A stretch of 58,929 nucleotides of DNA from NCBI GenBank assembly GCA_023442775.1, contig JAEZXH010000015.1, forward strand, positions 1 to 58,929, given 5' to 3'. The notes beneath the pieces were generated by a model. The model was given only the letters and a program-made list of their open reading frames with translations, was not told where the DNA came from and did not search any database. The position numbers were made by a program, and so were the translations under genes. Positions 1-7,508 of this stretch are shown in pieces. The DNA is from Bacillota bacterium (GTDB lineage Bacteria; Bacillota; Clostridia; Tissierellales; Peptoniphilaceae). The first letter of the stretch is position 1, and every line of letters begins with the position of its first letter.

Positions 1-336
1 GTGACGCCTCTTCATGGCATCATCGACGAGCCCATCGGGGAGGACGGAGGCGCGCGTCGCTTGATTGACCCCGATGGAAAGCCTGCGAAGACACAGTTTT
101 GGCGCATCGGCTCAAAGAATGGGAGAAGTTTTCTTCGAGTCAAGCTCTATACGGGCAGAACCCACCAGATTCGCCTCCACCTCGCCCATTGTGGGTGGCC
201 CATTGTAGGGGATCGCCTCTATGGACGAGGAGGGGAGCGGCTCCATCTTCTCGCAAAGGAACTCCTTCTTCCCCGTATGGAGGATGGAGAGGTTCTGCGC
301 CTCGCAGCGCCCTCTTCCCTAGAAAATGCCCTGTGA
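1..336 (+). CDS. RluA-family 23S rRNA pseudouridine synthase, C-terminal part (5' truncated)
   Basis: Only the last 111 codons are in the window; the GTG at base 1 is probably internal. The stretch TGRTHQIRLHLAHCGWPIVG near residues 52-71, followed by DRLYG, is the RNA-binding and catalytic-core signature of RluA/RluC/RluD-type synthases, which convert specific uridines in 23S rRNA to pseudouridine. The catalytic HRLD segment lies upstream of the window. The usual terminal domain continues to about residue 105 and the stop looks natural. The exact target uridine, and so the RluB/C/D assignment, cannot be told from this half. Confidence 0.85.
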   Translation: MTPLHGIIDEPIGEDGGARRLIDPDGKPAKTQFWRIGSKNGRSFLRVKLYTGRTHQIRLHLAHCGWPIVGDRLYGRGGERLHLLAKELLLPRMEDGEVLRLAAPSSLENAL

Positions 337-408
337 GAAAAACTCCTTGGTTGTACGGCGGTGCGTGAGCAGTCCTGAGAGAAAATGGGGTAACGTTTTG
401 CCAGTCCC

Positions 409-437
409 TTGCAATTCTCCTCTTTAGGGTGTATACT
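409..437 (+). promoter_or_regulatory. Sigma-A type promoter of the 6S RNA candidate
   Basis: TTGCAA (409-414) and TATACT (432-437) are separated by exactly 17 bases. This predicts a transcript start near 444, just before the closing stem of the RNA, and no protein-coding start with a ribosome site follows. Confidence 0.7.
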
Positions 438-443
438 ACAACT

Positions 444-633
444 ACAGAAAACCTCTGCAGTGTTCGATACTCTTCACGTTAATTCAACCGACATCTCAGA
501 CACGGGAAACTGTGTTTGGCTGGGGATAGCAAGCCTCCTTCGAGAGGAAGCTAGAGACAGTGAACAAGTTACCCACCTTAATTTTAGGGCGGGTCTGAAT
601 TAAGTGAAGCTCCGGCACCGCGGAGATTTTTTA
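444..633 (+). ncRNA. ssrS: 6S RNA (RNA polymerase-binding regulatory RNA) candidate
   Basis: A roughly 190-base noncoding transcript with its own promoter that folds as a long interrupted rod. CTCTGCAGTG (453-462) pairs with the CACCGCGGAG region (616-625). CTTCACGTTAATTCA (472-486) pairs with TGAATTAAGTGAAG (597-610) with a single bulge. The apical part has an AGC..CCTC/GAGG..GCT hairpin around 530-555, and an ACCCACC/GGCGGGT hairpin (570-595) sits on the 3' side of the central bubble. Length, closing stem, open middle and the 3'-side hairpin match the 6S family of Firmicutes, which binds sigma-A holoenzyme in stationary phase. The T-rich end at 627-633 could end transcription. Ends are estimates. 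Confidence 0.65.
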
Positions 634-636
634 TTG

Positions 637-666
637 CAAAAAAAGAGAGCCACATCAGGCTCTCTT
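637..666 (-). terminator. Intrinsic terminator of the universal stress protein gene
   Basis: A nine-base stem, AAGAGAGCC/GGCTCTCTT, with loop ACATCA (652-657) is followed on the minus strand by a U-run (A637-A644 on plus). It overlaps the stop codon of the gene. Confidence 0.85.
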
Positions 667-1108
667 ATTCTTTGTGCGTCTTCACGACGAGGACAGAACA
701 CTTGGATTGGTTGATGACCTTCGTGGAGGTGGAACCGAGGACGGTGCGGGAGAAGGCACCAAGGCCGCGGTTGCCCATGACGATGAGGTCGATGCCATGT
801 TCTTCGGCGAAGGCTTCAATCTCGTGGGAAGGACTCCCCGACGTGTAACTCGTCTCCACGTCGTGGGGGTAGTCGGCGAGGAGTTTTTCCACATCGGAGA
901 GGACGAACTCAGCGCGCTCTGTGTTCGCCTTGGAAATCTCCAGGCTAAAGGGGAAGTTGGAAGGATATTGCTCGAAGATACTCACCTCGGGGATGACGGT
1001 GAGGACGAAGAGTTTCGCGCCAAAGGCCATGCCAATTTCTTTGGCGGCGGCAATGGCTTGTGGACCTTCCTTTGAACCATCGATGGGGATGAGAATGTTT
1101 TTATACAT
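665..1108 (-). CDS. Universal stress protein, UspA family
   Basis: A 147-residue single Usp domain of normal length. It opens with MYKNILIPIDGS, and the C-terminal half has the ATP-binding pattern G-x2-G-x9-G-S at G112, G115, G125 and S126, so it belongs to the nucleotide-binding UspA subclass. Such cytoplasmic dimers support survival under starvation and other stress; no reaction can be assigned. AAAGGAGG stands 8 bases before the ATG. It is monocistronic, ends in its own terminator, and is divergent from the pyr operon. Confidence 0.9.
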   Translation of the reverse strand: MYKNILIPIDGSKEGPQAIAAAKEIGMAFGAKLFVLTVIPEVSIFEQYPSNFPFSLEISKANTERAEFVLSDVEKLLADYPHDVETSYTSGSPSHEIEAFAEEHGIDLIVMGNRGLGAFSRTVLGSTSTKVINQSKCSVLVVKTHKE

Positions 1109-1176
1109 GGGAAGACCTCCTTTTATAGGTTATATCATATATACCCTCCCGGCTTCTTCTTCAATCACAAAAGACG

Positions 1177-1205
1177 TTGACAGGGTGGGGCACCTTCGGT
1201 ATGAT
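1177..1205 (+). promoter_or_regulatory. Promoter of the pyrBIKD operon
   Basis: Consensus TTGACA (1177-1182), 17 bases, TATGAT (1200-1205). The predicted leader is only about 30 bases. It has no room for a PyrR antiterminator/terminator leader. A perfect palindrome CTCCATGGAG (1227-1236) overlaps the pyrB ribosome site. Confidence 0.75.
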
Positions 1206-1243
1206 GGTAAAGACGACAACTAGGGACTCCATGGAGGTGGAAT

Positions 1244-2164
1244 ATGGAGACGCTACGGCACTTTGTCGAGCCAGCAGACTTTACCTTAGAAGAATACGAA
1301 GATCTTTTTCGACTAGCTGATGCCATTATTTCTGACCCCAGCAAATTTTCTCATTGCTGTGACGGAAAGGTGTTAGCTAGTCTTTTTTTTGAACCGTCGA
1401 CGAGGACGCGCCTCTCCTTTGAGACGGCGATGAATCGCCTCGGTGGGCGAATCATTGGCTTTGCAGACCCCTCCGCCAGTTCCACGACGAAGGGGGAAAC
1501 CTTGGCGGACACCTTGAAGATCATCGAGGGCTATGTGGACATTGCGGTCATGCGCCATCCTCGTGAAGGGGCGGCGAACTTGGCGAAGAAGGTCCTCACG
1601 AAGGTGCCCCTTATCAACGCAGGGGACGGGGGCCACCAACACCCGACCCAGACCCTGACCGACCTCATTACCATCCGCAAGTATCACAAGCGCCTCGATC
1701 ACCTCAAGATTGGCCTCTGCGGGGACTTGAAGTTTGGGCGGACGGTCCACTCCCTCATCAAGGCCCTCAACCGGTACGAGGGCAATGAATTCGTCCTCAT
1801 CTCTCCCGAAGAGCTTCGCCTTCCCGACTATGTCCTGCACCAAGTGGAGGGGGCAAATGTCCGAGAAGAGGCAGACCTTGGGAAGGCCATCGCCGACGTG
1901 GATATCCTCTACATGACCCGGGTCCAGAAGGAGCGCTTCGTCTCCGAAGCGGAGTACGAGCGGTTGAAGGACTTCTACATCCTCGATCCTCAGAAGATGA
2001 AACACGCGAAGGAGGACATGATTGTCATGCACCCCCTTCCTCGGGTCAACGAAATCGATACGCGCCTCGACGAGGATCCTCGGTGTGTCTACTTTGAACA
2101 GGCCCACCTGGGAATGTATGGACGGATGGCACTGATGATGAAACTCTTGGGGGTGAGCCTGTGA
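1244..2164 (+). CDS. pyrB: Aspartate carbamoyltransferase, catalytic subunit
   Basis: 306 residues, full length. It joins carbamoyl phosphate and aspartate to give carbamoyl-aspartate, the second step of pyrimidine synthesis. The carbamoyl-phosphate loop STRTR is at residues 52-56 and HPTQTLTDL begins near 133; the second domain carries the MTRVQKER and HPLPRVNEI motifs. The ATG follows GGAGG by a good distance. It overlaps pyrI by four bases (GTGA), so both subunits are translationally coupled, as expected for a PyrBI holoenzyme. Confidence 0.97.
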   Translation: METLRHFVEPADFTLEEYEDLFRLADAIISDPSKFSHCCDGKVLASLFFEPSTRTRLSFETAMNRLGGRIIGFADPSASSTTKGETLADTLKIIEGYVDIAVMRHPREGAANLAKKVLTKVPLINAGDGGHQHPTQTLTDLITIRKYHKRLDHLKIGLCGDLKFGRTVHSLIKALNRYEGNEFVLISPEELRLPDYVLHQVEGANVREEADLGKAIADVDILYMTRVQKERFVSEAEYERLKDFYILDPQKMKHAKEDMIVMHPLPRVNEIDTRLDEDPRCVYFEQAHLGMYGRMALMMKLLGVSL

Positions 2165-2592
2165 TTAACGTCGATAAGATCAAGCGAGGAGTGGTTCTCG
2201 ACCACATCGAAGCGGGACGGGGCTGGGAGATTTTCCGCGCCTTGGAGCTCTACAAGCTCAGTGATGTGGTGGCCCTCTTGACCAACATTCCAAGCCATAA
2301 ATACGGGCGCAAGGACCTCATCAAGATCGAAACCGAGTTTGAGCCAGACATGGCGGTCTTGGGACTCATCTCTCCCGACACGACGGTAAACGTCGTCGTC
2401 AACGGCGCCCTGGTGAAAAAATATCGTCTCGAACTGCCTGAGGAAGTCGAGGGAATCTTGACCTGCAAGAACCCGACGTGCATCACCAATGCGGAGCACG
2501 TGGACAAGGTGCGCTTTCGCCTTGTCGACAAGGAAAAACGGGCCTACGCCTGTGAATATTGCGACCACGTCCAAGTGGTCAAGGAGTTTTAA
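2161..2592 (+). CDS. pyrI: Aspartate carbamoyltransferase, regulatory subunit
   Basis: 143 residues beginning with GTG inside the pyrB stop. The N-terminal domain (about 1-95) is the nucleotide-effector domain. The C-terminal domain has four zinc cysteines at 102, 107, 131 and 134 (C-x4-C-x23-C-x2-C) that contact the catalytic chain. A PyrI subunit implies allosteric control of the pathway by nucleotides at the protein level, which fits the absence of an obvious PyrR attenuator upstream. The stop is followed directly by the pyrK start. Confidence 0.97.
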   Translation: MINVDKIKRGVVLDHIEAGRGWEIFRALELYKLSDVVALLTNIPSHKYGRKDLIKIETEFEPDMAVLGLISPDTTVNVVVNGALVKKYRLELPEEVEGILTCKNPTCITNAEHVDKVRFRLVDKEKRAYACEYCDHVQVVKEF

Positions 2593-3288
2593 GTGGGACG
2601 CGTCTTGCTTCACGAGGCGGTGGATTCGCTCTTCTACCGCCTCGTCGTCGCCGAGGAGACGACGCCCACGCCCGGGCAGTTCTACATGCTCTACCCGAGG
2701 GATCGGTCCCTTCTCCTCGGGCGGGCCATCAGCGTCTACGATTGGTCTCCCGGGCAGGTCAGTTTCGTCTATCGGGTATTTGGGAAGGGAACGGCGGAGT
2801 TTTCTACGCTGCGCGTCGGCGATGAATTGCGCATTGAAGGCCCCTACGGCCAAGGATTTCCCATGATGAGCGGCAAACGCATTGGCCTCGTCGGCGGGGG
2901 AGTGGGGATCGCCCCTCTCTACTACACCATGAAGATGCTCGAAAAGGACAATCTTCTCACTTGCTACTTAGGGCTTCGAGAGGAGTCCGAGGCGGAGAGT
3001 CTCTTCCAGGGCCTGGACGCGCGGCTCATCGTCCAAAAGGGCGGCCTCATCACCGACGGCATCGTCTACGACGACCTTGACGTGCTCTTGACCTGTGGGC
3101 CACCACTGATGATGGAGACGGTGATGAAAGAGGCGATGAAGCGGGGAATTGAGGTCTATGCCTCCTTGGAGGAGCGCATGGGCTGCGGATTTGGAGCGTG
3201 TCTGGCCTGTACCTGTGAGACGAAGAACGGGCGCAAACGGGTCTGTAAAGATGGCCCCGTATTTCGAGGAGAGGAGTTGATGGGATGA
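2593..3288 (+). CDS. pyrK: Dihydroorotate dehydrogenase B, electron-transfer subunit
   Basis: 231 residues with a GTG start immediately after pyrI. The FAD-binding barrel comes first (GRAISVYD at 43-50), then the NAD-binding part (VGGGVGIAPLYY). A C-terminal [2Fe-2S] site has cysteines 198, 203, 206 and 218 (C-x4-C-x2-C-x11-C). The protein passes electrons from dihydroorotate oxidation by PyrD to NAD+. Adjacency to pyrD, which it overlaps by four bases (ATGA), confirms the type-B enzyme common in anaerobic Firmicutes. Confidence 0.95.
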   Translation: MGRVLLHEAVDSLFYRLVVAEETTPTPGQFYMLYPRDRSLLLGRAISVYDWSPGQVSFVYRVFGKGTAEFSTLRVGDELRIEGPYGQGFPMMSGKRIGLVGGGVGIAPLYYTMKMLEKDNLLTCYLGLREESEAESLFQGLDARLIVQKGGLITDGIVYDDLDVLLTCGPPLMMETVMKEAMKRGIEVYASLEERMGCGFGACLACTCETKNGRKRVCKDGPVFRGEELMG

Positions 3289-4187
3289 AGGCTCTTGAGA
3301 CACAGGTCTTTGGCATGACGATGAAAAATCCCCTCGTCATGGCCTCGGGGACCTATGGCTTTGGGGAGGAACTCGCCCACCTCTACAACCCCTCTCTCTG
3401 TGGCGGGATTTCTTCCAAGGGGATCACCCGCTATCCCAAGCCGGGAAATCCCGGGATTCGCATCTGGGAAACCCCCTCGGGCATTCTCAATAGCATCGGC
3501 CTTGAGAATCCAGGGGTGGAGCACTTCGTGGCCGTGGAGAGCCAAGAGATGGCCAAGCTTGGAACGAAGGTCTTCGTCAACCTCGGGGGCAACACCTTGG
3601 AGGAATACGTGGAGGCGGTGGAGCTATTAGAAGGGGCACCCTATGACGTCTTAGAACTCAACATCTCCTGTCCCAATGTGAAGGAGGGGGGCATGGCCTT
3701 TGGCCTTCGCTGCGACAGTGCAGCCCTCGTCACCCGGGAAGTGGTAAAGCGTTGCTCTCGCCCGGTGGTGGTCAAGCTCTCCCCAAATGGAGAGAGCGTC
3801 GCAGAACTCGCCCGCGCCGTGGAGGCGGAGGGAGCTCAAGGGGTGAGCCTCGTCAACACCTTTCTCGGAATGGCCATCGACGTGACGCGAAAAGCCTTCG
3901 TCTTTGACCGGGTGACTGCAGGGCTCTCGGGTCCCGCCATTCGCCCCATTGCGCTACGCATGGTCTACGAGGTGGCCCACGCCGTGGACATTCCCGTCAT
4001 GGGCCTTGGAGGAATCGCCACCTGGGAGGATGTGGTGGCCTTTATGATGGCGGGGGCTCGTTGTGTCCAGATTGGGACGAGTCACTTCGCCAATCCCCGT
4101 GTCGTCCCCGAGATTCTCGAAGGACTGGAAGAGTATTGTGCTCGAGAAGGGCTGAAGAGCCTCGATGAGATTTGGAAGGTGTTGTAA
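3285..4187 (+). CDS. pyrD: Dihydroorotate dehydrogenase B, catalytic subunit
   Basis: A 300-residue FMN-binding TIM barrel oxidising dihydroorotate to orotate. LNISCPNVK carries the class-1B catalytic cysteine (C129) and the phosphate-binding end has VMGLGGIATWEDVV. Class 1B enzymes need PyrK, encoded just upstream. carAB, pyrC, pyrE and pyrF are not in the window, so the pathway is split across loci. No terminator separates it from the peptidase gene 7 bases downstream. Confidence 0.96.
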   Translation: MKALETQVFGMTMKNPLVMASGTYGFGEELAHLYNPSLCGGISSKGITRYPKPGNPGIRIWETPSGILNSIGLENPGVEHFVAVESQEMAKLGTKVFVNLGGNTLEEYVEAVELLEGAPYDVLELNISCPNVKEGGMAFGLRCDSAALVTREVVKRCSRPVVVKLSPNGESVAELARAVEAEGAQGVSLVNTFLGMAIDVTRKAFVFDRVTAGLSGPAIRPIALRMVYEVAHAVDIPVMGLGGIATWEDVVAFMMAGARCVQIGTSHFANPRVVPEILEGLEEYCAREGLKSLDEIWKVL

Positions 4188-4194
4188 GGAAACG

Positions 4195-5214
4195 ATGAAA
4201 GAACAGATTATCCCCATTTTAGAGGAATTGCTCCACGCCCCGAGCCCCACCGGCTTTACAGAGGCGGCGGCAGAGGTGGTGGAAAAACATTTAAAAGAAG
4301 CGGGGCTCACCGTGACTCGTACCCCGAAGGGAAGCCTCATCGCCGATGTGGGAGAGGGGGAGGAGGGACTCATCCTTGCCGCCCACATCGATACCTTGGG
4401 GCTCATGGTGCGCACCATCTATCCCGATGGCACCTTGGGCATCACTCGCCTCGGAGGATACCCCTATCTCTACGTGGAGGGGGAAAATGTCCTCGTCCAC
4501 ACCCTCGAGGGAAAGACCTACGAGGGGACGGTGCGCCTCGTCAATCCCTCGGTCCATGCGAACCACAAAGTCGACGAGTTACCGCGCGAGGAGGCCTCGA
4601 TGCGCGTCGTCCTCGACGAGGAAGTCTTTGACGAGACAGGCGTCAAGGACCTCGGCATTCGCCACGGAGACCCAATTTCTCTCGACGTGCGCTATCGCCA
4701 CACTTCCGCGGGGTACATCAAGAGTCGTCATCTCGACGACAAGGCTTCGGCGGCGATTCTCCTCGCCCTCGCGAAGGACCTCAAAAACAAGGCGCACCCT
4801 CCGTTGCGCTTCTTCTTCTCCGTCTACGAAGAGGTGGGGCATGGAGCCTCTGCGGCGAGAGATCCCCGATTCACTGAGATGCTCGCGGTGGACATGGGGG
4901 TGGTGGGGGAAGGGCTCACCACGAGGGAAGAAGTGGTGAGTATCTGCAGGAAAGATTCTTCGGGCCCCTATGACTACGCCATGACCAAGAGACTCATCGA
5001 CCTTGCAGAAGAACACAACATCCCCCATGCCCTGGACATCTATCCCTTCTACGGCAGCGATGCTTCAGCGGCACTCAGAGGCGGAGCCGATCTTCGCTCT
5101 GCTCTCATCGGGCCAGGGGTCGCCTCTTCCCACGGGTACGAGAGAACCCATGAAAAGGCCCTCTTCGCCACCTACGACTTGATTTTGGCCTACTTGGAAA
5201 AGACAACGAAATAG
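4195..5214 (+). CDS. M42-family metallo-aminopeptidase
   Basis: 339 residues starting at ATG 4195, which has AAGGA upstream; the earlier in-frame start inside pyrD is unlikely. The M42 dinuclear metal site is visible: AAHIDTLG (H64, D66), the bridging Asp in RHLDDKAS, the catalytic pair in VYEEVGHG, Asp in AVDMGV and the late His in ASSHGYERTHEKA. Such large tetrahedral cytosolic enzymes trim peptides to amino acids. It probably shares the pyr transcript and ends in a terminator. The substrate (glutamyl or other residues) cannot be predicted. In keeping with peptide use elsewhere in the window. Confidence 0.92.
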   Translation: MKEQIIPILEELLHAPSPTGFTEAAAEVVEKHLKEAGLTVTRTPKGSLIADVGEGEEGLILAAHIDTLGLMVRTIYPDGTLGITRLGGYPYLYVEGENVLVHTLEGKTYEGTVRLVNPSVHANHKVDELPREEASMRVVLDEEVFDETGVKDLGIRHGDPISLDVRYRHTSAGYIKSRHLDDKASAAILLALAKDLKNKAHPPLRFFFSVYEEVGHGASAARDPRFTEMLAVDMGVVGEGLTTREEVVSICRKDSSGPYDYAMTKRLIDLAEEHNIPHALDIYPFYGSDASAALRGGADLRSALIGPGVASSHGYERTHEKALFATYDLILAYLEKTTK

Positions 5215-5222
5215 AATTTCCC

Positions 5223-5247
5223 ATCCCCCGAACTCCGGGGGATTTTC
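5223..5247 (+). terminator. Intrinsic terminator after the M42 peptidase
   Basis: An eight-base stem ATCCCCCG/CGGGGGAT with loop AACTC is followed by TTTT. It closes the pyr-peptidase transcript. Confidence 0.8.
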
Positions 5248-5269
5248 TCGTTTCTCCGGCGATTTTCAA

Positions 5270-5306
5270 AAAATCACTAAATTGTTTTAAGAAGTTTAAT
5301 GATTTT
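5270..5306 (+). promoter_or_regulatory. Imperfect palindrome, possible operator upstream of the YfcC-type transporter
   Basis: AAAATCACTAAA (5270-5281) and TTTAATGATTTT (5295-5306) are 12-base arms with one mismatch, 13 bases apart, in AT-rich DNA about 50 bases before the -10 box. The left arm read on the minus strand, TTTAGTGATTTT, occurs exactly upstream of oppA (36343-36354). The rest of 5248-5467 shows only the promoter and leader. Confidence 0.4.
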
Positions 5307-5350
5307 CACTGCGAGGACTAGCGTTTTCCCGCGAGTTTCCTGCTTTTCTG

Positions 5351-5359
5351 TGATATAAT
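5351..5359 (+). promoter_or_regulatory. Extended -10 promoter of the YfcC-type gene
   Basis: TGA-TATAAT (TATAAT 5354-5359) is a perfect extended -10 element. No good -35 box stands 17 bases upstream. The start codon lies about 100 bases further on. Confidence 0.6.
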
Positions 5360-5467
5360 ACGATTCAAACACCATAGAAGTACGTCAAATCTCTAGGGGG
5401 TGGCGCAGATGACGAAACTCTTCCAATTTCGCCGCACTCTCGCCACAATATGGTAAGGAGGTTCTTG

Positions 5468-6871
5468 ATGACAGAAAAGAAAAAGAGATCATGGAACTTA
5501 CCCCACGTCTACATCATGTTTATGATCGTCATGCTCGTGGTGGTACTGCTCAGCTACGTCGTTCCCTCCGGGGAGTTCGAACGCATTGCCGATCCCAATA
5601 ATCCCGCGATCATGCAAGTCAATCCCGATGCGTTCCACTACGTCAACGACGCCAAGCCCATCAGCGTCTTGGATTTCTTCACGGCGATGCACAAAGGCGT
5701 CACCGGGGCAGGGGACATCATCGTCATGCTCCTCATCGCCTGCGGGGCCCTCTATCTCCTGGAAGAATCTGGGACGATTGGCGCGGGGATTCAAGCCCTG
5801 TTGCGGGTCGCTGAAGGAAAAGAAACCTTTGTCATTCTCGCCCTCATGGCGGTCTTTGCTCTTCTCGGAGCCATCGGCTTTGGGGAAGGGGGCATTCCCT
5901 TCGTTCCCCTGTGTATGACCGTGGTCATGGGCATGGGTTATGACCGTGTCACCGGGGTGGCAACCGCGGGCCTTGGCCTGTGCGTCGGCTTTGCCTCTGG
6001 GGTCATCAACATGTACACCACTGGAGTCTCCCAACAGATTATGGGGATTCCTCTCTTCTCCGGCGTCGGCTTTCGTAGCATCGCCCTTCTCGTCTTCGTC
6101 GTGGTGACGGCAATCTATCTCCTCGCCTACGCCCGCAAGATTAAGAAGGACCCGACGAAGAGTCTCGTCGCCGAGGAGTTCATGGCCCAGGAAAAGGCTG
6201 CGGCGACTCCCGATGAAGAAATTCCCTTTACCGGACGCAAGAAAATCGCCCTTCTCTCTCTCGTCATCGTCTTCGTTCTCCAGGCCTATGGTGCGATTAA
6301 CTGGGGTTGGGGACTGGCGCAGATTTCTGGGCTCTACCTCATCTTCGCCGTCTATCTCACGATTATTCTCGGCATGAAGCCCAATGACGCGGCGACAAAA
6401 TTTGGTCTCGGGGCAGCGCGTATTCTTCCCGCGGCTCTGGCCATCGGATTTGCCGGCGGTGTGGTCACCCTCATGAATCAAGCGAAGATCATCGACACCG
6501 CTGTTCACAGCCTCGGCGCCTTCCTCCAAGGAAAGCCCGTGACCCTGACCTTCCTCTTGATTTATCTCGTGGTCATCGCCTTTAACTTCTTCGTCGTCTC
6601 TGGTTCTGGGAAGGCCCTTATTCTCATGCCCATCCTGAGCCCTCTCGCGACGATTCTCGGCATCAATGCCCAAATCATGGTCTTGTTGTACCAATACGGG
6701 GACGGATTTACCAACTACTTCTGGCCCACCGCTGGTGCGCTCATGGCAATCCTCGCCATGTGTGGCCTTCCCTACGACAAGTGGGTGAAGTTCACCTGGA
6801 AGTTCATGGTCCTCATTCAGATCGTGGCCTTCATCTTGATTCTCGTCGCCAACGCCATTGGCTTGCAATAA
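5468..6871 (+). CDS. YfcC-family membrane transporter (putative amino acid or C4-type carrier)
   Basis: 467 residues; ATG 5468 is chosen because AAGGAGG ends 6 bases before it, while ATG 5450 lacks a site. The charged MTEKKKRS start leads into a membrane segment, and about a dozen hydrophobic segments follow with a cytoplasmic loop near residues 220-265 (KKDPTKSL...PDEEIPFTGRKK). Motifs such as PSGEFER, GAIGFGEGGIPF and VVSGSGKALILMP are typical of YfcC/ion-transporter superfamily carriers annotated for basic amino acids, C4-dicarboxylates or short-chain acids. The substrate is not known from sequence. Single gene with its own promoter and terminator. Confidence 0.85.
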   Translation: MTEKKKRSWNLPHVYIMFMIVMLVVVLLSYVVPSGEFERIADPNNPAIMQVNPDAFHYVNDAKPISVLDFFTAMHKGVTGAGDIIVMLLIACGALYLLEESGTIGAGIQALLRVAEGKETFVILALMAVFALLGAIGFGEGGIPFVPLCMTVVMGMGYDRVTGVATAGLGLCVGFASGVINMYTTGVSQQIMGIPLFSGVGFRSIALLVFVVVTAIYLLAYARKIKKDPTKSLVAEEFMAQEKAAATPDEEIPFTGRKKIALLSLVIVFVLQAYGAINWGWGLAQISGLYLIFAVYLTIILGMKPNDAATKFGLGAARILPAALAIGFAGGVVTLMNQAKIIDTAVHSLGAFLQGKPVTLTFLLIYLVVIAFNFFVVSGSGKALILMPILSPLATILGINAQIMVLLYQYGDGFTNYFWPTAGALMAILAMCGLPYDKWVKFTWKFMVLIQIVAFILILVANAIGLQ

Positions 6872-6872
6872 G

Positions 6873-6896
6873 GAGTGCCTTCGGGCACTCTTTTTT
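6873..6896 (+). terminator. Intrinsic terminator of the YfcC-type gene
   Basis: A seven-base stem GAGTGCC/GGCACTC with a TTCG tetraloop is followed by six T. Confidence 0.9.
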
Positions 6897-6976
6897 GTGG
6901 GGAGAATCATTGTTAGAAAAAAGATGAGAAAATTTACAAGGTGACGGGAAAAAGTCCGGGAAAATGACGAAAACTA

Positions 6977-7010
6977 TGCTATAATCCATAGTAGGGAACA
7001 TTCTGTTCTC
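6977..7010 (+). promoter_or_regulatory. phaJEC promoter with inverted repeat at the transcript start
   Basis: Extended -10 TGC-TATAAT (TATAAT 6980-6985) is followed at once by GGGAACA (6994-7000), TTC, TGTTCTC (7004-7010), a seven-pair inverted repeat with one G-T pair. It covers the predicted start point, so it could be an operator or a 5' hairpin in the mRNA. It resembles a LexA box but the GAAC..GTTC spacing is 5, not 4. Confidence 0.5.
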
Positions 7011-7074
7011 CGCAGTTTGGGATGAATACTATAGACATCATGGACGAGACAGCTTGGGAGAAGGAGGAGGAACT

Positions 7075-7497
7075 ATGACTGAAATGATCAGCAGAGACTA
7101 CGCAGACATCGCCATCGGCGACAGCGCTTCGATGACGAAGGTCATCACCGACGCAGACATCGTAAAATTTTCCGAGGTCTCCGAAGACCGTAACCCCATC
7201 CACTTGGATGAAGAGTTTGCCAAGAACTCCATGTTCAAACAACGCATTGCCCATGGCATGCTTTCCGCAGGCCTCATTTCCGCCGTCATCGGGACGAAGC
7301 TTCCCGGTGTGAACACTATCTACATGGGACAGAACTTGAAGTTCGTCGCCCCGGTCTTCATTGGCGATGAAGTGACGGCAACGGTGACCGTGAAGGCAAA
7401 GCGCGACGACAAGCACATCCTCACCTTGGAAACCGTGGTGAAGAACCAAGACGGCAAGGATGTTATCGTCGGCGAAGCGACGGTTCTGAAGAAATAA
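7075..7497 (+). CDS. phaJ: (R)-specific enoyl-CoA hydratase, MaoC family
   Basis: 140 residues from ATG 7075, which follows GGAGGAGGAA; the TTG at 7054 is unlikely. A single hot-dog domain with the hydratase-2 pattern D-x4-H in EDRNPIHLDEEFA (D38, H43) and IAHGMLSAGL after it. This family hydrates trans-2-enoyl-CoA such as crotonyl-CoA to the (R)-3-hydroxyacyl-CoA used by PHA synthase. It stands 11 bases before the synthase genes under one promoter, which supports PhaJ rather than another MaoC protein. Small enough to be a homodimer of single domains. Confidence 0.88.
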   Translation: MTEMISRDYADIAIGDSASMTKVITDADIVKFSEVSEDRNPIHLDEEFAKNSMFKQRIAHGMLSAGLISAVIGTKLPGVNTIYMGQNLKFVAPVFIGDEVTATVTVKAKRDDKHILTLETVVKNQDGKDVIVGEATVLKK

Positions 7498-7508
7498 GGG
7501 AGGTTACG

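Noticed and set aside
409..603. 64-codon ORF in the 6S RNA region
   Set aside because: No ribosome site and overlaps the promoter and paired RNA structure.
5498..6910. 470-codon minus-strand ORF across the YfcC-type gene
   Set aside because: Antisense shadow of a membrane protein gene; hydrophilic composition without any motif.
6994..7010. LexA (SOS) box at phaJ
   Set aside because: GAAC and GTTC are five bases apart rather than four, and the gene set has no link to DNA damage.
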